Source of the DNA: Bog-756 sp963699055
GTDB taxonomy: Bacteria; Actinomycetota; Acidimicrobiia; Acidimicrobiales; RAAP-2
Reading direction: 5' to 3'
Assembly: GCA_963699055.1 (NCBI GenBank)
Contig: CAVOTA010000002.1
Coordinates: 62,001-126,000 of the forward strand
Length of the DNA: 64,000 bases
Below, in pieces: positions 9,247 to 17,520 of the stretch (the stretch's first letter is position 1; each line of letters opens with the position of its first letter). The notes beneath the pieces are model-generated. The model searched no databases and had not been told where the DNA came from. It was given only the letters and a program-made list of their open reading frames with translations. Position numbers and translations under genes: made by a program.

Positions 9247-10365
9247 TCAGCCGGCGCGGAGCGCGTCGGCCTTCGCCCGGAGCGTGTCCATCAGGTCGTC
9301 GAACGAGGCGGCGAACGAGGCCACTCCCTCCGACTCGAGGACGCCGGCCACGTCCTCCATGTCGATGCCGGCGCCCGCCAGCCGTCCGATGACGTCCCGG
9401 GCCGCGTCGAGACCGGTGTCGACGGTGCGGGCCACCGTGCCATGGTCGAGGAAGTCCGCGACGGTCCCGTCGGGCATCGTGTTGACGGTGTCCGGACCGA
9501 TCAGGGTGTCAACGTAGGCGAGGTCGGGGTACGCCGGGTTCTTGGTCGAGGTGGATGCCCACAGCGGGCGCTGGACCCGGGCGCCCCGGGCGGCCAGCGC
9601 CTCCCACCGGGGGCCGGCGAAGCGGTCGGCGAAGAGGGCGTAGGCCAGGCGGGCCTGGGCCACGGCGGCGGTGCCCCGGAGCGCCAGCAGGCCGTCGTCG
9701 GCGCCGGCCGCCACCGCCGCCTCGATCCGTCGGTCGACCTCGGTGTCGACCCGGCTGATGAAGAACGAGGCCACGCTGGCCACACCGGAGAGGTCGTCGA
9801 CGCCCGAGGCGGCCAGCGCCTCGAGCCCGGACAGGTAGGCCTCGATGACCTCGGCGTAGCGGGTGATCGAGAAGATGAGGGTGACGTTGATGCTGCGGCC
9901 CTCGGCGATCATCCGGTGGATCGACGGCACCCCCTCGGGGGTGGCCGGGATCTTCACCAGCACGTTGGGGCGGTCGATGCGGTGGTGCAGGCCCCGGGCC
10001 GCCTCGGTCGTGCCCGCCGTGTCGTGGGCGAGCGAGGGCGCCACCTCCACCGAGACGAAGCCGTCGGCCCCGCCGGATCCGTCGTAGACCGGCCGCAGGA
10101 CCTCGAGGGCGGCGAGGATGTCGTCGACGACGAGGTCCCAGTAGGCGTCCTCGACCGGGGTGGTGGCGATGAGGGCGCCGAACTGCTCGTCGTAGGTGTC
10201 CTGTCCGCTGATGGCCTTGGCGAAGATCGTCGGGTTGGAGGTCACCCCACGGATGCCCTGGGCCACCAGGCCGGCGAGCGTGCCGTCCCGGAGCCAGTCG
10301 CGTCGCAGGTTGTCGAGCCACGGGCTCTGGCCCTGCTGGTCGTAGAGGTCGTCGAGCGTGGTCAT
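9247..10365 (-). CDS. tal: Transaldolase
   Basis: Transfers dihydroxyacetone units between sugar phosphates in the non-oxidative pentose-phosphate branch. 372 residues, typical of the actinobacterial long form. The Schiff-base lysine lies in NVLVKIPATPEGV, and GVTSNPTIFAKAI near the N-terminus is a transaldolase signature. The ATG overlaps the tkt stop (10362-10365), so tkt and tal are coupled. Confidence 0.95.
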   Translation of the reverse strand: MTTLDDLYDQQGQSPWLDNLRRDWLRDGTLAGLVAQGIRGVTSNPTIFAKAISGQDTYDEQFGALIATTPVEDAYWDLVVDDILAALEVLRPVYDGSGGADGFVSVEVAPSLAHDTAGTTEAARGLHHRIDRPNVLVKIPATPEGVPSIHRMIAEGRSINVTLIFSITRYAEVIEAYLSGLEALAASGVDDLSGVASVASFFISRVDTEVDRRIEAAVAAGADDGLLALRGTAAVAQARLAYALFADRFAGPRWEALAARGARVQRPLWASTSTKNPAYPDLAYVDTLIGPDTVNTMPDGTVADFLDHGTVARTVDTGLDAARDVIGRLAGAGIDMEDVAGVLESEGVASFAASFDDLMDTLRAKADALRAG

Positions 10366-12380
10366 CGGGAGGTCCTCTCGAGGAGTGCGGTGGCACGGGC
10401 GGCCACCGTCACCGGGTCGAAGCCGTACTCGCGCAGCACCACGCCGCCCGGAGCCGAGGAACCGAAGTGGTCGATGCCGAGGGAGTCGTCGGCGTAGCGC
10501 TCCCAGCCGAAGGTGGAGGCGGCCTCGACCGACAGCACGGGCACGCCCGGGGTCAGCACCTCGTCGCGGTAGGCGTCACCCTGCTCGGCGAAGAGCTCCC
10601 ACGACGGGAGTGACACCACCCGGACCCGGGTGCCGGCCTCGGCCAGCAGGCGGGCGGCGTCGACGCACAGCGAGACCTCGCTGCCGGTGGCCAGCAGGAC
10701 CACCTGGGCCGGGCCGTCGCCGGGTTCGGACAGGACGTAGGCGCCGCGCGGCACCCCGGCGGGGGCGAGCTCGGCCGTACCCTCGAGGACCGGGACGTCC
10801 TGGCGGGTCAGGATCAGGGCGGTCGGACCCTCCCCGTCGACGGCCACCCGCCAGGCCTGGGCCGTCTCGTTGGCGTCGGCCGGTCGCACGACCCGCAGCC
10901 CGGGCATGGCCCGCACCGCGGCCAGCTGTTCGATCGGCTGGTGGGTGGGTCCGTCCTGGCCGAGGCCGACGGAGTCGTGGGTCCACGAGTAGACGACGTG
11001 GGCCCGGGACAGGGCGGCCACCCGTACGGCGCCGCGCATGTAGTCCGAGAACACGAAGAACGTGCCACCCACCGGGATGGTGCCCCCGTGGGTGGCCATG
11101 CCGGTCATGACGGCACCCATGGCGTGCTCGCGGATGCCGTAGTGGACGAGGCTGCCGCCCGGGTCGGCGACGGACTGGGCGGTGGCGCCGGACATGGCCA
11201 TGCCGGTGTTGCCGGTCAGGTCGGCACTGCCGGGGATCAGGCCGGGCAGCCCGTCCTGGGTGGTGTCGAGGCACACCTTGATGGCCTTGCGGGTGGCCAT
11301 GGGCCCGTCGGCGGGGGTGAAGGTGGGCAGCGCCGCCTCCCACCCGGGCATGCCGTGGCCGCCGAGCGCGGCCTCGAACCGGGCACGGTCCCCGTCCCAG
11401 GCGTCGAGCCGTGCCGCCCACTCGTCGCGCAGGGCCCGGCCGCGCGGCACGGCGGACCGGTACATGGCCAGGACGTCGTCGGGCACCCAGAACGTGCGGT
11501 CGGTCGGGAGTCCGAGAAGTTCCTTGGTCCGGACCGCCTCCTCGTCGCCGAACGGGTCGCCGTGGGCCTTCGAGGTGTCGGTCAGGTCCGGCGCCGGGTA
11601 GCCGATGTGGCTGCGCAGGATGATGAGCGACGGCCGGTCCTCGTCGGCCCGGGCCCGCAGCAGCGCGGCTTCGAGGGTGTCGAGGTCGTTGGCCACGTCG
11701 CCGATGTCGTCGACCGACCAGCCGTAGGCGGCGAACCGCTCGGCCGGGTCGTCGTCGAGGGCCAGTTCGGTGGGTCCGTCGATGGTGATGTGGTTGTCGT
11801 CGTAGACGTAGACCAGACGCCCCAGTCCGAGGTGGCCGGCCAGCGACGCGGCCTCGTGGGAGATGCCCTCCTCGAGACAGCCGTCACCGGCGATCACGTA
11901 GGTGTGGTGGTCGACCACCTCGGGCGAGAAGTGGGTCCGCAGCCAGCGCTCGGCGATCCCCAGCCCGACGCCGTTGGCGACGCCCTGGCCGAGTGGCCCG
12001 GTGGTCACCTCCACCCCGGGGGTGTGGTGCCGCTCGGGGTGCCCCGGCGTCCGGCTGCCCCACTCGCGGAAGGCGCGCAGGTCGTCGAGGGTGAGGCCGT
12101 AGCCGGTCAGGTGCAGCATGGAGTAGAGCAGGATCGAGGCGTGCCCGTTGGACAGCACGAACCGGTCGCGGTCCGGCCACCCGGGGTCGGAGGGGTCGTG
12201 GCGGAGGACCCGGGTGAACAGCACGTGGGCGAGCGGCGCCAGGGCCATGGCCGTGCCCGGGTGGCCCGAGTTGGCGGCACGCGGGCCGTCGATGGCCAGG
12301 CCGCGGATCACGTCCACCCCCAGCTGCTCGAGCTCGGCGGAGGGCGCGGGGTCCAGTGGGGGCGGTGGTGGCGTGGGCAT
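10362..12380 (-). CDS. tkt: Transketolase
   Basis: Thiamine-diphosphate enzyme moving two-carbon units between ketose and aldose phosphates. 672 residues. Visible are the N-terminal SGHPGTAMALAPL, the ThDP/Mg2+ motif GDGCLEEG with downstream YDDNHITIDG, and the C-terminal pyrimidine-domain segment HDSVGLGQDGPTHQP. First gene of the minus-strand pentose-phosphate operon. TAGGGT (12389-12394 on the complement) ends 8 nt before the ATG, consistent with a promoter and very short leader. Confidence 0.96.
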   Translation of the reverse strand: MPTPPPPPLDPAPSAELEQLGVDVIRGLAIDGPRAANSGHPGTAMALAPLAHVLFTRVLRHDPSDPGWPDRDRFVLSNGHASILLYSMLHLTGYGLTLDDLRAFREWGSRTPGHPERHHTPGVEVTTGPLGQGVANGVGLGIAERWLRTHFSPEVVDHHTYVIAGDGCLEEGISHEAASLAGHLGLGRLVYVYDDNHITIDGPTELALDDDPAERFAAYGWSVDDIGDVANDLDTLEAALLRARADEDRPSLIILRSHIGYPAPDLTDTSKAHGDPFGDEEAVRTKELLGLPTDRTFWVPDDVLAMYRSAVPRGRALRDEWAARLDAWDGDRARFEAALGGHGMPGWEAALPTFTPADGPMATRKAIKVCLDTTQDGLPGLIPGSADLTGNTGMAMSGATAQSVADPGGSLVHYGIREHAMGAVMTGMATHGGTIPVGGTFFVFSDYMRGAVRVAALSRAHVVYSWTHDSVGLGQDGPTHQPIEQLAAVRAMPGLRVVRPADANETAQAWRVAVDGEGPTALILTRQDVPVLEGTAELAPAGVPRGAYVLSEPGDGPAQVVLLATGSEVSLCVDAARLLAEAGTRVRVVSLPSWELFAEQGDAYRDEVLTPGVPVLSVEAASTFGWERYADDSLGIDHFGSSAPGGVVLREYGFDPVTVAARATALLERTSR

Positions 12381-12391
12381 CGGGCCAAACC

Positions 12392-13582
12392 CTACCGGCC
12401 GGACACCGTCCCGGGGGTCGCCGCGCGCCCGGGCGTGCGCGACCGGAACAGCGCCAGCGAGGCCGAGAAGCTGTGTACGAAATTGCCGCCGCCGACCGGA
12501 CCGAATTCACCGGCGGCGAACATGCCGCCGAGGGGGACGGGCCCGAGCGACCGGAAGACGGCGGCGGCGTCGTGGTCGGCGACGTCGAAGAGCCGGGTGC
12601 CGCGGCCGTTGCAGGTGAAGAGCAGGGCGGCGTCGGCGTCGAGCCCGGCCAGCCGGGCCGTCAGGTCGGCACCGGCGGTCCGGGCGTCGCGCACGGCGAA
12701 CTGGACGACACTGCCGAGGGGCAGCCGTCCCTCGACGGCCAGGGAGCCCGAGGAGCGCTCGACCCCGAGCAGCGGGCGGAACAGGAGGTCGGCCGGGCCC
12801 GGGTCGAGCACCCGGGTGTCGACGCAGCGACCGAGCAGCAGTCCGTTGCCCTCGATGCCGGCGATGTCCGCCCGGCCGAGGTGTTCGGCGATCTCGTCGA
12901 CCATGCACTCCATCGCCGGGCGGCCGGCGATCCGGCGGACGAGGTTCCGCTCGACGTCGGTGACGGTCAGCAGTCGCCCGAACGGTCGGCATCCCTGTGA
13001 CACCACGGGGACGATCTCGGTGGCCGGGCCGAGGAGGACGCCGACGGCACCGCTGGTGCGCACGTCCGCGCCCAGCGCCAGCCGGGTGCCGCCCGGCCCC
13101 GACGACCCGGACGCGTAGCCCCCGACCACCGGCAGTCCCGGGTGGCGGTCGGCCAGGTCCTCGGCGAACTCCGCCATGGGGAAGGTGAACGGGTCGGCCA
13201 GCACCAGCAGGGCCGAGGGGTGGAACCCGATCGCCTCGGGCAGGCCGTCGAAGCGCCAACCGTCGTCGCCCAGGCGGGTGGCCGACAGCCCGACGGGGAC
13301 CAGGGGTCCCACCCGGCCGGCCCACACGCTGACGGCGGGCAGCTCCTCGACCTCGGTGCCGCTCCCGATGACCGACTCGGCGGCACACCCGAGCAGGCCC
13401 AGGGGGTGCAGCACGGCGTCGACGGCCGTGGTCACGTCCTCGAGTGCGCCGGCGTGGGGCCGGGTGACGGTGACCACCACCAGGTCGGGCCGCTCGCCCA
13501 CCTGCTCCAGCACCGACCCGAGGGCCTCCCCCAGGGCCTGGCTGGTGACCGGGTGGCGGGAGAGGGAGCTGGCGAACTCCAC
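12392..13582 (-). CDS. FIST N/C domain protein (small-ligand sensory module)
   Basis: A stand-alone FIST protein of about 396 residues. FIST_N covers roughly residues 30-225 and FIST_C about 235-375, ending in the family-typical GGMFAAGEFGPVGG and FVHSFSASLALF. FIST domains are thought to bind small ligands such as amino acids and are often fused to signalling domains; none is present here. The GTG at 13582 lies 5 nt after the bicupin stop, suggesting cotranscription. The next gene downstream is tkt, beginning 11 bp later with its own promoter-like element. The ligand is unknown. Confidence 0.85.
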   Translation of the reverse strand: MEFASSLSRHPVTSQALGEALGSVLEQVGERPDLVVVTVTRPHAGALEDVTTAVDAVLHPLGLLGCAAESVIGSGTEVEELPAVSVWAGRVGPLVPVGLSATRLGDDGWRFDGLPEAIGFHPSALLVLADPFTFPMAEFAEDLADRHPGLPVVGGYASGSSGPGGTRLALGADVRTSGAVGVLLGPATEIVPVVSQGCRPFGRLLTVTDVERNLVRRIAGRPAMECMVDEIAEHLGRADIAGIEGNGLLLGRCVDTRVLDPGPADLLFRPLLGVERSSGSLAVEGRLPLGSVVQFAVRDARTAGADLTARLAGLDADAALLFTCNGRGTRLFDVADHDAAAVFRSLGPVPLGGMFAAGEFGPVGGGNFVHSFSASLALFRSRTPGRAATPGTVSGR

Positions 13583-13587
13583 CGGGC

Positions 13588-14592
13588 TCAGCCGGCCGAC
13601 GGGACGAAGCGGATGTCGAGTGACCGCAGGTAGGTGTGGAGCCCGGCGTCCTGGATGGGCAGGAGGTAGGCGGGCGCCCCGGACTCGTTGTGGTGGCTGT
13701 GCCACAGCCCCGGCGGCGTCACGAAGGCGCCCCCGCCCTCCCACGGCACGCGCACCGGGTCGACGATGTCGCCGGCCCCGTCGACGGTCGCGCCCACCAG
13801 CGAGTAGCAGCCGGGCGCACACGACACGATGAGGTCGAGGGCCACGCTCTGGTGCCGGTGGGGGCGTTGCACCCGGTCGACGGGCAGGACCCCGAGCATG
13901 GCCCACAGGGTGTGGGTGACGGTGAGGGTCCGGGGGAGGGCGGCGTTGCCGAGCAGGATGCTCACCCGGTTGCGGTCACCGGCGTCGGGATGGTCGGCCA
14001 CCTCGGCGAGCCGGGCCAGCGACGTGGCCGCCGGGTAGCGGGTCGGCGCGAAGCGGGCCGCCCCCGGTCGGACGCCGAGGTAGGCGAGGAGCGGCGCATC
14101 GGTCACCCGGTAGAGCACGCAGCGGGTGCCGGGGTCGGCGGTGTGCTCGGTCGTGCAGCCGGCGGGCAGGGTGACGATGTCGCCGGTCGCCCACGGGACC
14201 GTGCCGGTGCGCGGCGCCCCGCCGTCCGGGGTGCGGACGAAGGTGCTCGCGCCGGCGCCCTCGATGCAGTAGTAGAGCTCGCTCGTGGCGTCGGGGTGGG
14301 TGGTGAGCGTGTCGCCCGGATCGAGCACCACGAAGGCGGCCAGCAGGGCCGGGCTGGTGGCCGGGTGGTCGACGGCGAGGGCGGCGGACAGGTCGAGCGG
14401 GACGATCCGGCTGCCGGGGCCCTGGTGGAGCCGCGCCGGGAACCGTTCGATCGGCACCCGGGGGACCACCCCGGATCCCACGGGGTCGGCGGCGGCCGAG
14501 TACTCGTGGTAGCGGGCGTCCCCGGTCCAGTCCTCGGTGGCCTCGCCCACCAGGACCACGGGGCCTGCGGCGTCGTGCGCGTCGATGGCCAT
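13588..14592 (-). CDS. Bicupin protein, gentisate 1,2-dioxygenase-like
   Basis: 334 residues with two cupin barrels. The first has SELYYCIEGAGAS and PAGCTTEHT. The second has PHRHQSVALDLIV and LWHSHHNESG, where the histidines are arranged as in Fe(II)-binding cupins. Overall layout resembles gentisate/salicylate 1,2-dioxygenases, but substrate is not assignable and no aromatic-degradation genes flank it. It directly precedes the FIST gene on the same strand and is divergent from the thioesterase at 14694. Confidence 0.75.
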   Translation of the reverse strand: MAIDAHDAAGPVVLVGEATEDWTGDARYHEYSAAADPVGSGVVPRVPIERFPARLHQGPGSRIVPLDLSAALAVDHPATSPALLAAFVVLDPGDTLTTHPDATSELYYCIEGAGASTFVRTPDGGAPRTGTVPWATGDIVTLPAGCTTEHTADPGTRCVLYRVTDAPLLAYLGVRPGAARFAPTRYPAATSLARLAEVADHPDAGDRNRVSILLGNAALPRTLTVTHTLWAMLGVLPVDRVQRPHRHQSVALDLIVSCAPGCYSLVGATVDGAGDIVDPVRVPWEGGGAFVTPPGLWHSHHNESGAPAYLLPIQDAGLHTYLRSLDIRFVPSAG

Positions 14593-14693
14593 GCCCCAGT
14601 ATCGCGGGTCGCGGCCCGGGCGCGTCCACCGGGCCCGGGGGCCTCCGGCGCTGCGGGGCCCGACCGACGGTCCGACGGCGCTATCGTCGCCCG

Positions 14694-15104
14694 GTGGCCG
14701 ACGCCAGGATCCAGGTCCCCCCCAACTGCGAGCTCACCCTCGGGATGACCTGCGTGGACAAGTCCGAGCCCGGCCGCACCGTGTGGCGCATGCGGGCCGA
14801 CGAGCGGTTCGCCAATCCGGCCGGGATCGTCCAGGGCGGCTTCCTCGGTGCCATGGCCGACTCCGCCATGGGCTCGGCCGCCGTGACCTGGGCCCTCGGC
14901 GCCGGACGGAAGGTCTTCGCCTCCAACGTCGAGATGAAGACGAGCTTCCTGGCCGCGGCCCGGATGGGGACGGTGCTGGAGTGCACGGCCCGGATCGTGT
15001 CCGGCGGCGCCCGGGTGGCCTTCGCCGAGGCCGAGGTGGTCGACGACGGCGGGCGGATGGTGGCCCGGGCCAGCTCGACCTACCTGTTCAGCGAGCGCAC
15101 GTGA
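14694..15104 (+). CDS. Hotdog-fold thioesterase, PaaI family
   Basis: 136 residues, a single hotdog domain likely hydrolysing acyl-CoA thioesters. It has the FANPAGIVQGGFLGAMADSA segment (the conserved helix with G-G and Asp/Ser) and VEMKTSFLAAAR. TATCGT (14682-14687) ends 6 nt before the GTG start, with no Shine-Dalgarno, so it is probably leaderless. Acyl substrate is not predictable. Confidence 0.85.
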   Translation: MADARIQVPPNCELTLGMTCVDKSEPGRTVWRMRADERFANPAGIVQGGFLGAMADSAMGSAAVTWALGAGRKVFASNVEMKTSFLAAARMGTVLECTARIVSGGARVAFAEAEVVDDGGRMVARASSTYLFSERT

Positions 15105-15237
15105 GCCATCGGGGGACCCGGGCTGGCTAGAGTTGTCCCGTCCGAGCGCCGGGCCCGTCCCCGGGACGGTGGGCCGGGGAGCGCACGACGGTGGCGCCGG
15201 CACCTGCCGGGTCGCCGACCAGAACCCGAGGAGGAAC

Positions 15238-15600
15238 GTGGCGCAGGGCCGCAGTGACGGCAGACGAGGGATGAACGGCCTGCGCGACGAGGCGCAGGAG
15301 ACCGTGCAGCTGGTCGTCGACTACATCAAGCAGGAGACGCTGGACCCGGTCAAGGGGCTCGGCCGCTACGTCGTGTTCGGCGTGGTCGGCTCGGTCGCGC
15401 TGGCCATCGGCCTGGTCGTCCTGGCCGTCGGCCTGCTCCGTCTCCTCCAGAGCGAGACCGGGAGCACGTTCACCGGCAACCTGTCGTGGATCCCCTACGT
15501 GATCTGCGCGGTGGTCGTCGTCGGGGTGGCCGCCGTCGCCGTCCGCGCCGTCAGCCGGGGTCAGATGCCCGACAGCACCACCGACAAGGAGCAGGCATGA
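15238..15600 (+). CDS. Membrane protein, Phage_holin_3_6 (Act holin-X)-like
   Basis: About 120 residues. A charged amphipathic N-terminus (DEAQETVQLVVDYIKQET) is followed by two membrane helices (about residues 45-70 and 80-103), the layout of actinobacterial holin-superfamily III/DUF1469-type proteins. These are usually housekeeping envelope proteins rather than phage lysis genes. The GTG at 15238 follows a GAGGAGG-like ribosome site, and TAGAGT near 15127 could be the -10. It overlaps the next gene by ATGA, giving a three-gene cluster of small membrane proteins. Confidence 0.7.
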   Translation: MAQGRSDGRRGMNGLRDEAQETVQLVVDYIKQETLDPVKGLGRYVVFGVVGSVALAIGLVVLAVGLLRLLQSETGSTFTGNLSWIPYVICAVVVVGVAAVAVRAVSRGQMPDSTTDKEQA

Positions 15601-15809
15601 GTCCGGCCGACGAGAAGATCACCCGGGACCAGATCGAGGCCAAGTTCCGTGAGATGACCGGTGGCGTGACCGACGAGGTCGAGGGGGCGAAGTCCCAGGC
15701 GCTGGCCATCGGCCTGGCCGTCGTGGTGGTGTCGGTCGCCGTCGTCTACCTCATCGGCCGCCGTCGTGGCCGGCGTCGGTCCACCGTCGTCGAAGTACGG
15801 CGCATCTGA
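15597..15809 (+). CDS. Small single-pass membrane protein
   Basis: 70 residues; the ATG overlaps the stop of the holin-like gene. A hydrophilic N-terminus (about 30 residues) is followed by one hydrophobic helix (about 35-54) and an Arg-rich tail (RRRGRRR), suggesting the C-terminus is cytosolic. Unknown function; likely cotranscribed with its neighbours. Confidence 0.65.
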   Translation: MSPADEKITRDQIEAKFREMTGGVTDEVEGAKSQALAIGLAVVVVSVAVVYLIGRRRGRRRSTVVEVRRI

Positions 15810-15813
15810 GCCG

Positions 15814-16026
15814 ATGGAGTCCCTCCTCCGCTACTTCCAGCTCAAGGCCTTCGGCCGGGGCATGCGCGGCTACAACACGGCCTGGTTCGTCATCGGGGCG
15901 GCCGCGTGGATGCTGCTGCGGGCGCGGCGGTCCGAGGACGTCGTCTACCGCACCAAGCTGCACCCGGGCGAGCGCCTGATCATCACGTCGAGCGCTCCGG
16001 GCACGCCGTCGAGCACGAACTCCTGA
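15814..16026 (+). CDS. Small single-pass membrane protein
   Basis: 70 residues beginning MESLLRYFQLKAFGRG with one hydrophobic segment (about 21-36) followed by RARRSEDVVYRTKLHPGERL. It starts 4 nt after the previous stop and ends 5 nt before trmI. Similar short proteins occur in actinobacterial envelope gene clusters. Function unknown. Confidence 0.65.
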   Translation: MESLLRYFQLKAFGRGMRGYNTAWFVIGAAAWMLLRARRSEDVVYRTKLHPGERLIITSSAPGTPSSTNS

Positions 16027-16031
16027 GCGCC

Positions 16032-16988
16032 GTGGACCCCGACGGGGGCGTGGGGGCGGTCGACCGGAGCCTCCTGCGGGCGGGGGAGAAGGTGCTGCTG
16101 GTCGACGCCAAGAAGCGGCGCTACCTGCTGACGCTGCGCCCCGACGCCGGGTTCCACACCCACGTGGGCATCGTGGCCCACAACGACCTCATCGGGGCCT
16201 ACGAGGGGTCGACCGTGCTCGGCAGCACCGGCCGGCGCTTCCTGGTGGTCCGGCCCACGTTGGGGGAGACGGTGCTGAAGATGCCCCGGGGCGCCCAGGT
16301 CATCTACCCGAAGGACCTGGCCGCCATCCTGATGGAGGCGGACATCGCACCCGGCATGACCGTCCTCGAGGCCGGCGTGGGCTCGGGCGCACTGTCGATG
16401 GCCATGCTGCGGGCCGGGGCGTCGGTGGTCGGCTACGAGCTGCGCGAGGACTTCGCCAACCGCGCCCGCAACAACGCGGAGGCGGTGGTCGGGGACGACG
16501 CCCCGTACCGGGTCGAGCTCCGCGACGTCTACGAGGGGATCGAGGAACGGGGACTGGACCGGATCGTCCTCGACCTGCCCGAGCCGTGGCGGGTCGTCTC
16601 CCATGCCGAGTCCGCGTTGCGCTCGGGCGGCATCGTCTGCGCCTACCTGCCGACCATCAACCAGACGGCCCACTTCCGTCAGGTACTGGAGTCGAGTGCG
16701 TTCGGGATGGCGTCCACCCTCGAGGTGCTGCACCGGACCTGGCACGTCGAGGACCGGTCGGTGCGCCCCGACCACCGGATGGTGGGCCACACCGGTTTCC
16801 TCACGACGGCACGGCTGCTGCGGCCCGAGTCGCTCGGCAGCCGTCCCGGGGAACCCGGCCGGGAGCCCGGCACCGTCCCGGCCGACGTGGACGCCGGTGA
16901 GGCGGACGGACCCCGGGGGGACGGTGTGCCCGACGACGGTGCCGTCGGGGCGACCGATCCCGAGTGGGGTGACGTCGGGCCCGGCTGA
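16032..16988 (+). CDS. trmI: tRNA (adenine-N1)-methyltransferase, TrmI family
   Basis: Methylates A58 in the tRNA T-loop using SAM. About 318 residues from a GTG. An N-terminal beta-rich domain precedes the class I methyltransferase core, with SAM motif VLEAGVGSGALS and catalytic-region LDLPEPWR. The extra ~45 C-terminal residues are acidic and low-complexity. TrmI lies near the proteasome genes in mycobacteria too (Rv2118c near mpa), so its position here is conserved synteny. It converges on the ferredoxin gene with 13 bp between. Confidence 0.92.
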   Translation: MDPDGGVGAVDRSLLRAGEKVLLVDAKKRRYLLTLRPDAGFHTHVGIVAHNDLIGAYEGSTVLGSTGRRFLVVRPTLGETVLKMPRGAQVIYPKDLAAILMEADIAPGMTVLEAGVGSGALSMAMLRAGASVVGYELREDFANRARNNAEAVVGDDAPYRVELRDVYEGIEERGLDRIVLDLPEPWRVVSHAESALRSGGIVCAYLPTINQTAHFRQVLESSAFGMASTLEVLHRTWHVEDRSVRPDHRMVGHTGFLTTARLLRPESLGSRPGEPGREPGTVPADVDAGEADGPRGDGVPDDGAVGATDPEWGDVGPG

Positions 16989-17001
16989 CCGGGCGGGACG
17001 G

Positions 17002-17238
17002 TCAGCCCTGCTCGATGAAGATGCACTCCCCGGGGCACTCCTCGGAGGCCTCGACCACGGCGTCCTCGAGGTCCGCGGGCACGGCGGCCATGCCCGCCGA
17101 GCCACCCGGCTCGTTGCGCACGTCGTCGCCCTCCTTGACGTAGGCGAGCCCGTCGTCGAGCAGGGTGAAGACCGCGGGGGCGATCTCCTCGCAGAGGCCA
17201 TCTCCCGTACAGAGATCTTGGTCGATCCAGACCTTCAT
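17002..17238 (-). CDS. Ferredoxin, 3Fe-4S type
   Basis: 78 residues, electron carrier. Cysteines occur as C-x5-C (CTGDGLC) near residue 10 and CPGEC near the C-terminus. The Gly in place of the second Cys of a 4Fe-4S motif matches the single 3Fe-4S ferredoxins that serve actinobacterial P450s and other oxidoreductases. The ATG at 17238 has a GGAGAG ribosome site; longer readings of this frame are spurious. No P450 is in the window, so its partner is unknown. Confidence 0.85.
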   Translation of the reverse strand: MKVWIDQDLCTGDGLCEEIAPAVFTLLDDGLAYVKEGDDVRNEPGGSAGMAAVPADLEDAVVEASEECPGECIFIEQG

Positions 17239-17520
17239 CAGTGGTGTCTCTCCTACGTGTCTCTCGGCTCGAACGCGTGGCACCCGTTTCCACGGATCCG
17301 GGGCCGCGGGCACCTCTCCGGACACGCCCCTCGGCACGCCGGTCCCCGCTGCACCCCTCATGCTATCCGCGTCGGCGCGCCGCACGGCTGACGGGTCCGG
17401 GAAGGCCGGCACCCGGCCCGGCGGGCGGCCCCGGTGACCCCTGCCGGGGCCCGGCGGGAGCGTCGGATCCCGGCCCGGCCAGGTGTAGGGTCGACCGCGG
17501 GGCACGACTGCGCGAATGAG

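Noticed and set aside
15238..15600. Prophage holin
   Set aside because: No phage structural or integrase genes nearby; the holin-3_6-type family is commonly chromosomal in actinobacteria.
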